A DNA stretch of 44,591 nt from an uncultured Sediminibacterium sp. (GTDB lineage Bacteria > Bacteroidota > Bacteroidia > Chitinophagales > Chitinophagaceae): the NCBI GenBank assembly GCA_937911175.1, contig CALDSE010000067.1, positions 1 to 44,591 on the forward strand, read 5' to 3'. The notes under the pieces are model-generated. The model searched no databases and was not told the DNA's origin. It saw nothing but the letters and a program-made list of their open reading frames with translations. Positions 1-7,645 of this stretch are shown here, piece after piece (position 1 is the first letter of the stretch; every line of letters starts with the position of its first letter). Both the position numbers and the translations under genes were made by a program.

Positions 1-551
1 TTCGAACCTGTCCAAATAATTTCACCAGTAGGAAGTACTATTTCTAAATTTAAAACATAGTCTTTTACTACACCATATTTTACTGCCTTAGGCCCGCCAG
101 AATTTTCAGAAATATTACCCCCAATAAAACAAGATCCTTTACTAGCAGGGTCAGGAGGGTAAAACAAACCTTTTTCTTTTACTGCATTTTGTAAAACTTC
201 AGTAATCACACCTGGCTCGGTGGTGACCTGTAAATTTCTTTCATCAATTTCTAAAATGGTATTAAAACGCTCCATAGAAATAACTAAACCCCCTAAATGC
301 GGAAGGGCGCCACCTGTAAGTCCAGTACCTGCACCTCTGGGTGTTACGTGAATTAAATGTTGATTAGAGAGAATTAATAATTTTGAAATTTCTTCAGCGC
401 TTCTTGGCTTTACAACAACCTGTGGTGCGTAATGTAATTTTTCTGTTTCATCACTGCCGTATTTGGCAAAACTTTCCTCATCTGTAAAAAAGTAAGCAGC
501 CCCTACAATAGACTTCATTTCTTCTAATAGGGAAGGGGTAATATTATTCAT
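1..551 (-). CDS. FAD-linked oxidase, GlcD/D-lactate dehydrogenase type (N-terminal part)
   Basis: The gene starts at the ATG at 551 and runs off the left edge, so only about 183 N-terminal residues are visible. They form the FAD-binding PCMH-type domain of the GlcD/D-lactate dehydrogenase family. Motifs are PRGAGTGLTGGALP near residue 70, then PPDPASKGSCFIGGN and ENSGGPKAVKYG, which line the FAD pyrophosphate and isoalloxazine sites. Family members oxidise 2-hydroxy acids such as glycolate or D-lactate to 2-oxo acids and pass electrons to the respiratory chain. Which substrate applies, and whether a C-terminal Fe-S domain is fused, cannot be seen. The gene follows the deoxynucleoside kinase by 28 bp on the same strand and is probably co-transcribed with it. 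Confidence 0.85.
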   Translation of the reverse strand, partial: MNNITPSLLEEMKSIVGAAYFFTDEESFAKYGSDETEKLHYAPQVVVKPRSAEEISKLLILSNQHLIHVTPRGAGTGLTGGALPHLGGLVISMERFNTILEIDERNLQVTTEPGVITEVLQNAVKEKGLFYPPDPASKGSCFIGGNISENSGGPKAVKYGVVKDYVLNLEIVLPTGEIIWTGS

Positions 552-579
552 GCCAGTAAAGTGATTTAAAATCTGCTAT

Positions 580-1215
580 TTAAAAAAGGCCATACAACAT
601 GCCATCTACCTTGCTTATGATTTCGCCTAAATCTTCTTCCGATTCACCGAATTTATTTTTGTCGCAGTCAATAATTAATATGGGGCCTTCTTTATAGCCA
701 TCCACCCATTTATTATAGTACTCGTTTAATTTTTTTAAATAATCCAAACGAATATTTTCTTCATACTCTCTTCCTCTTTTTTGAATTTGAGAAACCAAGG
801 TAGGTACAGAGGCTTTCAAATAAATTAATAAGTCTGGAGGTTGTACCATTGTTTTAATAGTACTAAAAAATTTAAAATAGTTATCGAAGTCTCTTTTGCT
901 CATAAGTCCCATCTCATGCAAGTTGGGTGCAAAAATATTAGCATCTTCATAAATGGTTCTATCTTGAATCACTGTTTCGGTTCCTCTTTGAATTTCTAAA
1001 ATTTGGTTCAAGCGGCCATGTAAAAAATAAATTTGAAGGTTAAAACTCCAACGCGTCATATCGTCATAAAAATCCATCAAGTAGGGGTTGTGGTCTACAT
1101 CCTCAAATTGTGGTATCCAACGATAATGCTTACTTAACATTTCAGTTAAGGTAGTTTTACCTGCCCCAATGTTTCCTGCGATTGCGACGTGTTTTGGTTT
1201 TTTAGCTTTTGCCAT
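580..1215 (-). CDS. Deoxynucleoside kinase family protein
   Basis: This 211-residue protein is of the dNK/dGK/dAK type and phosphorylates deoxyribonucleosides with ATP for nucleotide salvage. The P-loop GNIGAGKTT is at residues 14-22. The family DR(T/S) motif appears as DRTIYEDANIF at 85-95. The C-terminal third has an arginine-rich lid (QKRGREYEENIR). Length and motif order match the short bacterial dNK class; base specificity cannot be read from sequence. The ATG at 1215 is preceded by a -7-like TATATTTT ending 6 nt upstream, so the transcript may be nearly leaderless. A perfect 7-bp dyad lies just upstream at 1230-1248. The FAD-oxidase gene follows in the same direction. Confidence 0.88.
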   Translation of the reverse strand: MAKAKKPKHVAIAGNIGAGKTTLTEMLSKHYRWIPQFEDVDHNPYLMDFYDDMTRWSFNLQIYFLHGRLNQILEIQRGTETVIQDRTIYEDANIFAPNLHEMGLMSKRDFDNYFKFFSTIKTMVQPPDLLIYLKASVPTLVSQIQKRGREYEENIRLDYLKKLNEYYNKWVDGYKEGPILIIDCDKNKFGESEEDLGEIISKVDGMLYGLF

Positions 1216-1221
1216 GGTGTG

Positions 1222-1229
1222 AAAATATA
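1222..1229 (-). promoter_or_regulatory. Putative -7 element of the deoxynucleoside kinase gene
   Basis: Read on the minus strand this is TATATTTT, 7 of 8 positions of the Bacteroidota TAnnTTTG consensus. It ends 6 nt before the ATG at 1215. It is assigned by eye only, and AT-rich sequence makes chance matches common. Confidence 0.35.
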
Positions 1230-1248
1230 AAATAGTTTAGTACTATTT
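1230..1248. repeat. Inverted repeat upstream of the deoxynucleoside kinase gene
   Basis: Perfect 7-bp arms AAATAGT and ACTATTT are separated by 5 bp (TTAGT). The dyad directly abuts the putative -7 element, so it is placed where an operator could block transcription. Function is inferred from position only. Confidence 0.4.
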
Positions 1249-1276
1249 ATCTATGTTAATAATTAATTCGTCTTGT

Positions 1277-2287
1277 TTAATAATCCATCCCAACGGCCTT
1301 TCTTACAATGGACAAAGTTTCCGAGGCGCTTGCCCTGGCTTTATCTGCACCCTGTCTAATGATCTTTATAAGTAAGTCTTTATTATTTTGTAAATCAAGC
1401 GCCTGATAACGAATAGGTTGAATAAAACTAACCATATCCTCCGCCAATTGCTTTTTCATATCTCCGTATCTTATGATACAATTCCCTTCACTGCTATTAT
1501 TGAAATCGTCTTCAAATTTTTGCACTGTATCCTTTTCACTTACCAATTTCATTAAAGTAAATAAGTTCTCTATATAATCGGGCATTACTGAATTCGGTGT
1601 AAGGGGCCCTTGATCGGTTTTGGCTTTTTTAATTTTATTACGAATAGCCTCATCTTCATCTGCTAAAAACAAAGTAGTGTTCTGATTTTCGCTCTTACTC
1701 ATTTTACCATTGCCATCAAGGCCTAATATTTTTACCAGCTCGCTGTCATAATTAAAAGCATAAGGTAAAGGAAAGGTTTCACCGTACCTGTAATTAAAAC
1801 GCTCCGCAAAATTACGGGCCATTTCTAAATTTTGTTCTTGGTCCTTACCCACGGGCACTTTCACCGCACGGTGAATTAAAATATCGGCTGCTTGAAGTAC
1901 AGGATAGGTAAGAAGTCCTGCATTTACGTTCTCTGGTTGCATGCGCACTTTGTCTTTGAAAGAAGTGGTCTTTTCTAATTCTCCTTTATACGCCAACATA
2001 TTTAAATACAAATACAATTCTGCAATTTCTGGCACATCGCTTTGAACATACAAAGACACTTTCTCTGGGTCTAGTCCACATGCAATATTTTCAGCTACCA
2101 CTCTGAGTACACTTTCTTTTAAAGTTTGGGTATCGGGATGGGTGGTTAAGCTATGCCAGTTGGCTACAAAAAAATAACAGTTGTATTCGTCTTGCATACG
2201 CACATAATTACGCATGGCACCAAAATAATTGCCTAGGTGCAAGAAGCCTGTAGGCCTAATTCCGCTTAATACAATTTCCTTTTTCAT
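1277..2287 (-). CDS. trpS: Tryptophan--tRNA ligase
   Basis: Class I aminoacyl-tRNA synthetase of about 336 residues that charges tRNA-Trp. It begins MKKEIVLSGIRPTGFLHLGNY, where HLGN is the HIGH-box equivalent. The KMSKS loop appears as GKMSKSEN in the middle of the protein. An open frame extends 14 codons further upstream (to 2329), but the ATG at 2287 matches the family's usual N-terminus. A -7-like TATCTTCG lies between the two candidate starts, so an mRNA from it would include only the shorter form. The gene is divergent from recG, and the two share a short regulatory gap. No missing catalytic residue was noticed. Confidence 0.95.
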   Translation of the reverse strand: MKKEIVLSGIRPTGFLHLGNYFGAMRNYVRMQDEYNCYFFVANWHSLTTHPDTQTLKESVLRVVAENIACGLDPEKVSLYVQSDVPEIAELYLYLNMLAYKGELEKTTSFKDKVRMQPENVNAGLLTYPVLQAADILIHRAVKVPVGKDQEQNLEMARNFAERFNYRYGETFPLPYAFNYDSELVKILGLDGNGKMSKSENQNTTLFLADEDEAIRNKIKKAKTDQGPLTPNSVMPDYIENLFTLMKLVSEKDTVQKFEDDFNNSSEGNCIIRYGDMKKQLAEDMVSFIQPIRYQALDLQNNKDLLIKIIRQGADKARASASETLSIVRKAVGMDY

Positions 2288-2294
2288 AGAACTG

Positions 2295-2302
2295 CGAAGA
2301 TA
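2295..2302 (-). promoter_or_regulatory. Putative -7 element of trpS
   Basis: On the minus strand this reads TATCTTCG (7 of 8 matches to TAnnTTTG) and ends 7 nt before the chosen trpS ATG. It supports the shorter start and implies a leader of only a few bases or none. Confidence 0.42.
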
Positions 2303-2368
2303 ATGAATCAGGAACCCATTTTTTGCCATCTTTTTGGGATATTTGTACAGAATTTAAAAATATTCAGT

Positions 2369-4471
2369 TTGTCAACAGTTTCTCTTTTATCTAGCCCCAT
2401 TGAATACCTAAAAGGGGTGGGCCCTTTAAGGGCTGATATGCTTAAAAAAGAGCTGAGTTTATTCACTTTTAACGACCTACTGCATCATTTTCCGCATCGC
2501 CATATTGACAAAACCAAGGTAGGAACGATTGCCTCCATCACCCCCGATATGGATTTTATTCAAATAAAAGGGGTCTTACAAGGCATTGATATTATTGGGG
2601 TAAAAAGGTCGAAGCGTTTGGTGACCCAATTAAAAGACGAGACGGGTACTATTGAACTGGCCTGGTTCCAAGGAATTACTTGGGTGCAGAAAAATATTGT
2701 GGAGGGCCAGGCTTACTTAGTATTTGGAAGGGTTAGTTTTTTTAATGGCAAGGCACAAATGGTGCATCCTGAAATTGAACCCTATCTGCCAACTACGATG
2801 GCGCAAAAATCTTTACTAGAACCTGTGTATTCCAGTACCGAAAAATTAAAGGCGCGTGGGCTGAATGCCAAACAAATTGGAAAACTCACACAAACTTTAT
2901 TTCAACAAATAAGTGATAGAGATGTTCCTGAAAATTTACCCAGTCATTTATTAGAAAACAGAATGGGCAGATGGGAGGCCTATAGACAAATACATTTCCC
3001 TACAACACAAGCGCATTATAAAGAAGCCGTAGACCGATTAATTTTTGAAGAATTATTTATGGCGCAAGTAAGATTGAATTTAATAAAAATTGATAGACAT
3101 AAAAATAGTAAGGGGCAGTTGTTTGAAAAAGTAGGCAACTACTTTAACACTTTTTATAATAAACATTTGCCTTTTGAATTAACGGGTGCGCAGAAAAGAG
3201 TGATTAAGGAAATTAGACAGGATGTAGGCAAAGGGTATCAAATGAACAGACTCTTGCAAGGAGATGTAGGTAGTGGAAAAACCATGATAGCATTACTTGC
3301 TATGTTAATTGCCGCTGATAATGGTTTTCAAAGTTGTTTAATGGCGCCTACCGAAATTTTAGCTTCTCAGCATTATGAAAGTTTATCAGAATTATTAAAA
3401 GATATGCCCATTGAAATTGCATTATTAAAGGGGAGTACAAAAATTGGAGAGCGTAGAAGAATTTTAAAAGGCTTGTTAGAAGATGATATACATTTTGTAG
3501 TAGGCACCCACGCCATTATTGAAGATGTAGTACAGTTTAAAAATTTAGGTTTAGCAGTGATAGATGAGCAACACCGATTTGGCGTAGCACAACGCGCTAA
3601 GCTTTGGAAAAAATCGGCGATACCTCCACATGTATTAGTAATGACAGCAACACCTATTCCAAGAACATTGGCCATGACGGCCTTTGGTGATTTAGACTAT
3701 AGTGTGATGGATGAACTACCTCCTGGAAGACAACCCATTAAAACAGTTCACCGTTATGAAACTTCAAGAGCCAGTGTAATGGACTTTGTAAAAACAGAAA
3801 TTATAAAAGGAAGACAGGCTTATTATGTATACCCTTTAATTGAAGAAAGTGAAAAATTAAGTTTTGAAGATTTAATGCAGGGCTATGAACAAGTGAAAAG
3901 TTTTTTCCCAGAACCTACTTATAAAATTAGTATGGTGCATGGAAGACAAAGTAGTGTAGAAAAAGAAACTAATATGCACCGATTTAAAACGGGTGATACA
4001 CAAATATTAGTGGGCACTACAGTGATTGAAGTAGGGGTGAATGTGCCCAATGCATCGGTGATGGTGATAGAGAGTGCGGAGAAATTTGGCTTATCGCAAT
4101 TGCATCAATTAAGAGGCAGGGTGGGAAGAGGAAAAGAACAGAGTTATTGTATTTTATTAAGTAGTGTGAAAGCGGGTAGAGAAGCGAAGGAAAGATTAAA
4201 AATAATGTGTAATACCAACGATGGTTTTTTAATTGCCGAAAAGGATTTGGAATTGAGAGGCCCTGGAGATATTGATGGTACCAGACAAAGCGGTGCTTTG
4301 AACTTTAAATTGGCAAACATCATTAACGATAAAATAGCATTAGAAGAAGCAAGAGTAGCGGCTTTCGCGCTATGTGAAAAGGACCCAACCCTTCAATTGC
4401 CTGAAAATGCAATGATTAGGCGTTTTTTAATTAGTCAAAAAAGTAAAATTGGCTGGGGTAAGATCGCCTAA
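2369..4471 (+). CDS. recG: ATP-dependent DNA helicase RecG
   Basis: RecG remodels stalled replication forks and Holliday junctions. The N-terminal wedge/OB region includes PIEYLKGVGP. Walker A is GDVGSGKT near 3258-3281, the DEAH-type box is DEQHRFG near 3562, and the helicase C-terminal motifs include QLHQLRGRVGRG and the RecG-typical GDIDGTRQSG. The open frame reaches an ATG at 2303, but the 22 extra residues are hydrophobic and unlike RecG. A -7-like GATATTTG at 2338-2345 lies after that ATG. I therefore prefer the TTG at 2369, giving about 700 residues, the family's usual length. The start is less certain than the identity. It is first in a plus-strand run with the aminopeptidase, pssA, purS and rsmI. 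Confidence 0.93.
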   Translation: MSTVSLLSSPIEYLKGVGPLRADMLKKELSLFTFNDLLHHFPHRHIDKTKVGTIASITPDMDFIQIKGVLQGIDIIGVKRSKRLVTQLKDETGTIELAWFQGITWVQKNIVEGQAYLVFGRVSFFNGKAQMVHPEIEPYLPTTMAQKSLLEPVYSSTEKLKARGLNAKQIGKLTQTLFQQISDRDVPENLPSHLLENRMGRWEAYRQIHFPTTQAHYKEAVDRLIFEELFMAQVRLNLIKIDRHKNSKGQLFEKVGNYFNTFYNKHLPFELTGAQKRVIKEIRQDVGKGYQMNRLLQGDVGSGKTMIALLAMLIAADNGFQSCLMAPTEILASQHYESLSELLKDMPIEIALLKGSTKIGERRRILKGLLEDDIHFVVGTHAIIEDVVQFKNLGLAVIDEQHRFGVAQRAKLWKKSAIPPHVLVMTATPIPRTLAMTAFGDLDYSVMDELPPGRQPIKTVHRYETSRASVMDFVKTEIIKGRQAYYVYPLIEESEKLSFEDLMQGYEQVKSFFPEPTYKISMVHGRQSSVEKETNMHRFKTGDTQILVGTTVIEVGVNVPNASVMVIESAEKFGLSQLHQLRGRVGRGKEQSYCILLSSVKAGREAKERLKIMCNTNDGFLIAEKDLELRGPGDIDGTRQSGALNFKLANIINDKIALEEARVAAFALCEKDPTLQLPENAMIRRFLISQKSKIGWGKIA

Positions 4472-4522
4472 AGGATTCATTTTTTAATTAACTTGCCCTT
4501 AGTTATCAATAAAGTTTTCATT

Positions 4523-5830
4523 ATGAAATATACACCCTTAGACACCCAAATATTTATTCAAAATAGAAAGCGTTTTGTATCCAAAATGCAAAAAAACAGC
4601 ATTGCTATTTTTGTAAGCAATGATGAATATCCTTTGAATGGAGATGCCTTGCATGACTTTAAACAAAACACAGAATTATATTGGTTATCGGGTATTGAGC
4701 AAGAGGGTTCCATGGTTATTTTATTTCCAGACAACCCCGATCCAAAATATAGAGAAGTATTGGTACTAGTAAGGCCACAGGAGTTAAAAGAAATTTGGGA
4801 TGGTAAAAGATTAAGAGCCAATGAAGCCAAAGCTATTTCTGGAATTAAAACAATTGTATGGGTAGATGTATTAGATGGTATTTTGCAACAATGGGTGCAT
4901 TTAGCGGACGCCATTTATTTAGACTCTAATGAAAACGATAGAAAGAATAATTTATTAAGAACCAGTGAATACCGATTTATTGATGAAATGAAAGCAAGGT
5001 ATCCACTACATAATTTTTGCAGAGCTGCTTCCATTATGAAGGAATTGCGTGCAGTGAAAACGAAAGAAGAAGTGCAGGTGATTCAGAAAGCCATTGATAT
5101 TACAGAACTAGCTTTTAGAAGATTATTGCAGTTCATTCAACCAGGTGTGAAGGAATATGAAATTGAAGCAGAGATATATCATTCATTTTTATCTCAACGC
5201 GCAACGGGCGTTGCTTACCATAGTATTATTGCAAGTGGTGATAATGCAAGAACCTTACATTATACAAGTAATAACAATGTATGTAAGGACGGAGAATTAA
5301 TACTAATGGATTTTGGTGCTGAGTATGGTGGCTACTGCGCCGACTTAACTAGAACGGTGCCTGTCAATGGTAAATTTACTAAAAGACAAAAAGAAGTATA
5401 CAATGCTTGTTTGCATTTACATGATTATGCAAAGTCTATTTTAAAACCAGGCATTAGTATTTTAAATTATACCGACAAAGTGGGAGAGGAGGCGAGTAAG
5501 CAATTTTTAAAAATTGGTTTACTTAGTAAATCAGATATTAAAAATGAAGATGCTGAAAACAGAGCCTATAGAAAATATTTATACCATGGGATATCGCATC
5601 ATTTAGGATTAGATGTACACGACTTAGGTACTAGAACAGCGCCAATTACAGCAGGTATGGTATTTACGGTAGAGCCCGGTATTTATATTAAAGAAGAAAA
5701 AATGGGTGTGCGTATTGAAAACAATTTTTGGATAACCAAAACGGGGAATCAGGATTTAATGAAAAACATACCTATTAAAGCAGAAGAAATTGAAGCCTTG
5801 ATGCGAAGAGTTAAAAGCAGTAAAAAATAA
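4523..5830 (+). CDS. pepP: Xaa-Pro aminopeptidase (aminopeptidase P, M24B)
   Basis: Cytosolic metallopeptidase that removes an N-terminal residue preceding proline. An N-terminal AMP_N domain (about residues 1-165) is followed by the pita-bread M24 domain. The metal ligands are visible: two Asp in DFGAEYGGYCADLTRT (about 263 and 274), His in GISHHLGLDVHDLG (about 355), Glu in VEPGIYI and Glu in VRIENNF. Length is about 435 residues. The open frame also has a TTG at 4493, but the ATG at 4523 (MKYTPLDTQIF) resembles the family start better. It lies about 50 bp after recG and 2 bp before pssA, suggesting co-transcription. The exact peptidase subtype is inferred from the family. Confidence 0.9.
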   Translation: MKYTPLDTQIFIQNRKRFVSKMQKNSIAIFVSNDEYPLNGDALHDFKQNTELYWLSGIEQEGSMVILFPDNPDPKYREVLVLVRPQELKEIWDGKRLRANEAKAISGIKTIVWVDVLDGILQQWVHLADAIYLDSNENDRKNNLLRTSEYRFIDEMKARYPLHNFCRAASIMKELRAVKTKEEVQVIQKAIDITELAFRRLLQFIQPGVKEYEIEAEIYHSFLSQRATGVAYHSIIASGDNARTLHYTSNNNVCKDGELILMDFGAEYGGYCADLTRTVPVNGKFTKRQKEVYNACLHLHDYAKSILKPGISILNYTDKVGEEASKQFLKIGLLSKSDIKNEDAENRAYRKYLYHGISHHLGLDVHDLGTRTAPITAGMVFTVEPGIYIKEEKMGVRIENNFWITKTGNQDLMKNIPIKAEEIEALMRRVKSSKK

Positions 5831-5832
5831 TA

Positions 5833-6603
5833 ATGAAAAAACAGATTCCTAATTTAATCACACTGCTTAATTTATTTTTTGGTTGCCTGGCCATTCTGGT
5901 CACTTTTCAATCGGGTACCATGGCCACCATGGATGAAACGGGGGATATGGTCATTGAAATTCCAGAGCAAATTTATTATGCGAGTATGTTTATAGGACTT
6001 GCAGCGCTGGTCGATTTTTTTGATGGGTTTGTGGCTCGTTTATTAAAAGTAAATTCTGAATTAGGTAAGCAACTCGATTCACTTGCAGATATAGTTAGTT
6101 TTGGAGTAGCGCCCTCTTTTATTGTTTTTCAATTTTTAAGACTATCACTTGCTACCGATATCAATGCCTTATCGCATACTACTCTGATGATGGTGCCGGC
6201 CTTTATTATCGCCTTAGCAGGCGCCTACCGTTTAGCTAAATTCAATATCGATCCAGACCAATCCACTTATTTTAAAGGGGTGCCTATTCCTATGATTGGA
6301 ATATTAACGGCAGCCTTTCCCTTGGTGTATTGGCAGTCTCAAACTACCATTTTCTCTACATTATTATTAAATTCTACATTTTGGTATATCTACATTATTG
6401 TAGTTTCTTATTTGATGGTAATGGATAGGCCCATGCTAGCTTTGAAGAGTTTTAGCGGTAAGAAGAAATTAATACTACCCTTAGCCTTAGTAGCAGTAGA
6501 AACCATTATTTCCGCCTACTTTTTTAAATGGATGGCCATCCCATTTGGCTTTATTGGCTATTGCTTAGTATCTTTGTTTTACAGAAAAACAATCACTCAA
6601 TAA
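5833..6603 (+). CDS. pssA: CDP-diacylglycerol--serine O-phosphatidyltransferase
   Basis: Integral membrane enzyme of 256 residues making phosphatidylserine, the precursor of phosphatidylethanolamine. It has the complete CDP-alcohol phosphotransferase signature DGx2ARx8Gx3Dx3D, starting DGFVAR and ending with the two Asp of KQLDSLAD. Several hydrophobic segments surround it. The first membrane segment is followed by a polar insert (TMDETGDMVIEIPEQ) before the signature helix. It starts 2 bp after the aminopeptidase stop and is followed by purS 7 bp downstream, so the three genes are probably one transcript. PssA is favoured over PgsA by the N-terminal PNLITLLNLFFGCLAI, typical of bacterial type II PssA. 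Confidence 0.92.
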   Translation: MKKQIPNLITLLNLFFGCLAILVTFQSGTMATMDETGDMVIEIPEQIYYASMFIGLAALVDFFDGFVARLLKVNSELGKQLDSLADIVSFGVAPSFIVFQFLRLSLATDINALSHTTLMMVPAFIIALAGAYRLAKFNIDPDQSTYFKGVPIPMIGILTAAFPLVYWQSQTTIFSTLLLNSTFWYIYIIVVSYLMVMDRPMLALKSFSGKKKLILPLALVAVETIISAYFFKWMAIPFGFIGYCLVSLFYRKTITQ

Positions 6604-6610
6604 AATTCGT

Positions 6611-6862
6611 ATGACATTTCAAGTTCAAATTAAAGTAATGCCTTTGAAAGATTTATTAGATCCTCAAGGAAAGGCAGTTTTAGGTGGCCTACATAATTTA
6701 GGTATGACAGGTGTAAAAGATGTAAGAGTAGGAAAACATATTACATTACAAATTGAAGCAGCCAACGAAGCAGCCGCTAAGGAAATTGCAGAAACAGCAA
6801 GTAAGCAATTATTAGCCAATGCAGTGATGGAATATTTTGAAATTGAGGTGCTTAAGTCCTAG
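6611..6862 (+). CDS. purS: Phosphoribosylformylglycinamidine synthase subunit PurS
   Basis: This 83-residue protein matches the small PurS subunit of the three-part FGAM synthase (PurS, PurQ, PurL) of purine biosynthesis. The family pattern is visible: an N-terminal strand (FQVQIKVMPLKDLLDPQGKAV), a GM-x-GVKDVRVGK segment, a helix rich in Ala and Glu, and a C-terminal LANAVMEYFEIEV strand. PurS bridges glutaminase and synthase and carries no catalytic residue. Finding it implies that PurL here is the small form, encoded elsewhere. It is 7 bp downstream of pssA. Confidence 0.9.
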   Translation: MTFQVQIKVMPLKDLLDPQGKAVLGGLHNLGMTGVKDVRVGKHITLQIEAANEAAAKEIAETASKQLLANAVMEYFEIEVLKS

Positions 6863-6891
6863 ATTCTTTTAATTCATTTTTAATTATTTCC

Positions 6892-7557
6892 ATGTTATAC
6901 ATTGTTCCTACACCTATTGGAAATTTAAAAGATTTTACTTTCAGAGCCATTGAAGTACTTCAAGAAGTAGATTTTATTTTATGTGAAGACACACGTACCT
7001 CCTCTAAGTTATTACAGCATTATAAAATTCATAAGCCACTTACGCCTTATCATCAACACAATGAGCATAAGGTAGTGGATCATTTAGTACAACAATTACA
7101 AGCAGGTAAAAATATTGCCTTAATTACCGATGCTGGTACGCCTGGTATTTCTGATCCAGCCTTTTTATTAGTACGCGCTTGTAAAGCGGCAGGGGTGGCT
7201 ATTACAAGTTTACCTGGTGCTACCGCCTTTGTGCCAGCACTAGTGAATAGTGGTTTGCCTGCCACTCGTTTTATATTCGAAGGTTTTATTCCTTTAAAAA
7301 AAGGTAGAAAGACTTTAATGGAATCCTTGGCGAACGAAGAGCGTACCATGATATTTTACGAAAGCCCGATGCGCCTAGTAAAAACATTAGAATTATTTGC
7401 CACTCATTTTGGCGCCGATAGACAAGCTTCTGTAAGTAGAGAACTTACCAAAATTTACGAAGAAAACATTTCGGACTCTTTAGCCAACTTAATTACCCAT
7501 TTCTCTTCCAAGCAAGTGAAGGGAGAGATTGTGATAGTAGTGGACGGGAAACCATAG
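6892..7557 (+). CDS. rsmI: 16S rRNA (cytidine1402-2'-O)-methyltransferase RsmI
   Basis: A tetrapyrrole-methylase-fold enzyme of 221 residues that adds the 2'-O-methyl group to C1402 of 16S rRNA using SAM. Motifs are the N-terminal PTPIGNLKDFTFRA, then CEDTRTSSKLLQHY, the central TDAGTPGISDPAF, and FEGFIPLKKGRK followed by FYESPMR. These are specific to RsmI within the fold. At 221 residues it is a little short of many family members but complete. It is the last gene of the run after purS (29 bp gap). An 88-bp gap then precedes the metallopeptidase gene. Confidence 0.95.
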   Translation: MLYIVPTPIGNLKDFTFRAIEVLQEVDFILCEDTRTSSKLLQHYKIHKPLTPYHQHNEHKVVDHLVQQLQAGKNIALITDAGTPGISDPAFLLVRACKAAGVAITSLPGATAFVPALVNSGLPATRFIFEGFIPLKKGRKTLMESLANEERTMIFYESPMRLVKTLELFATHFGADRQASVSRELTKIYEENISDSLANLITHFSSKQVKGEIVIVVDGKP

Positions 7558-7607
7558 TAAATTGATCTTCATTTATATCCCCGTACATATATTTAATTAG
7601 ACTTTTT

Positions 7608-7628
7608 CTAATTTATGAATTAAATTAG
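7608..7628. repeat. Perfect inverted repeat upstream of the M1 metallopeptidase gene
   Basis: Arms CTAATTTA and TAAATTAG (8 bp, perfect) flank a 5-bp spacer TGAAT. The dyad ends 17 bp before the ATG at 7646. It could be an operator or a weak 5'-leader hairpin; its very high AT content makes chance occurrence possible. Confidence 0.4.
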
Positions 7629-7645
7629 CTTCTTAATTCAGCCCT

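Noticed and set aside
3373..3675. 100-residue minus-strand frame inside recG
   Set aside because: It lies opposite the helicase motifs and shows no recognisable protein features.
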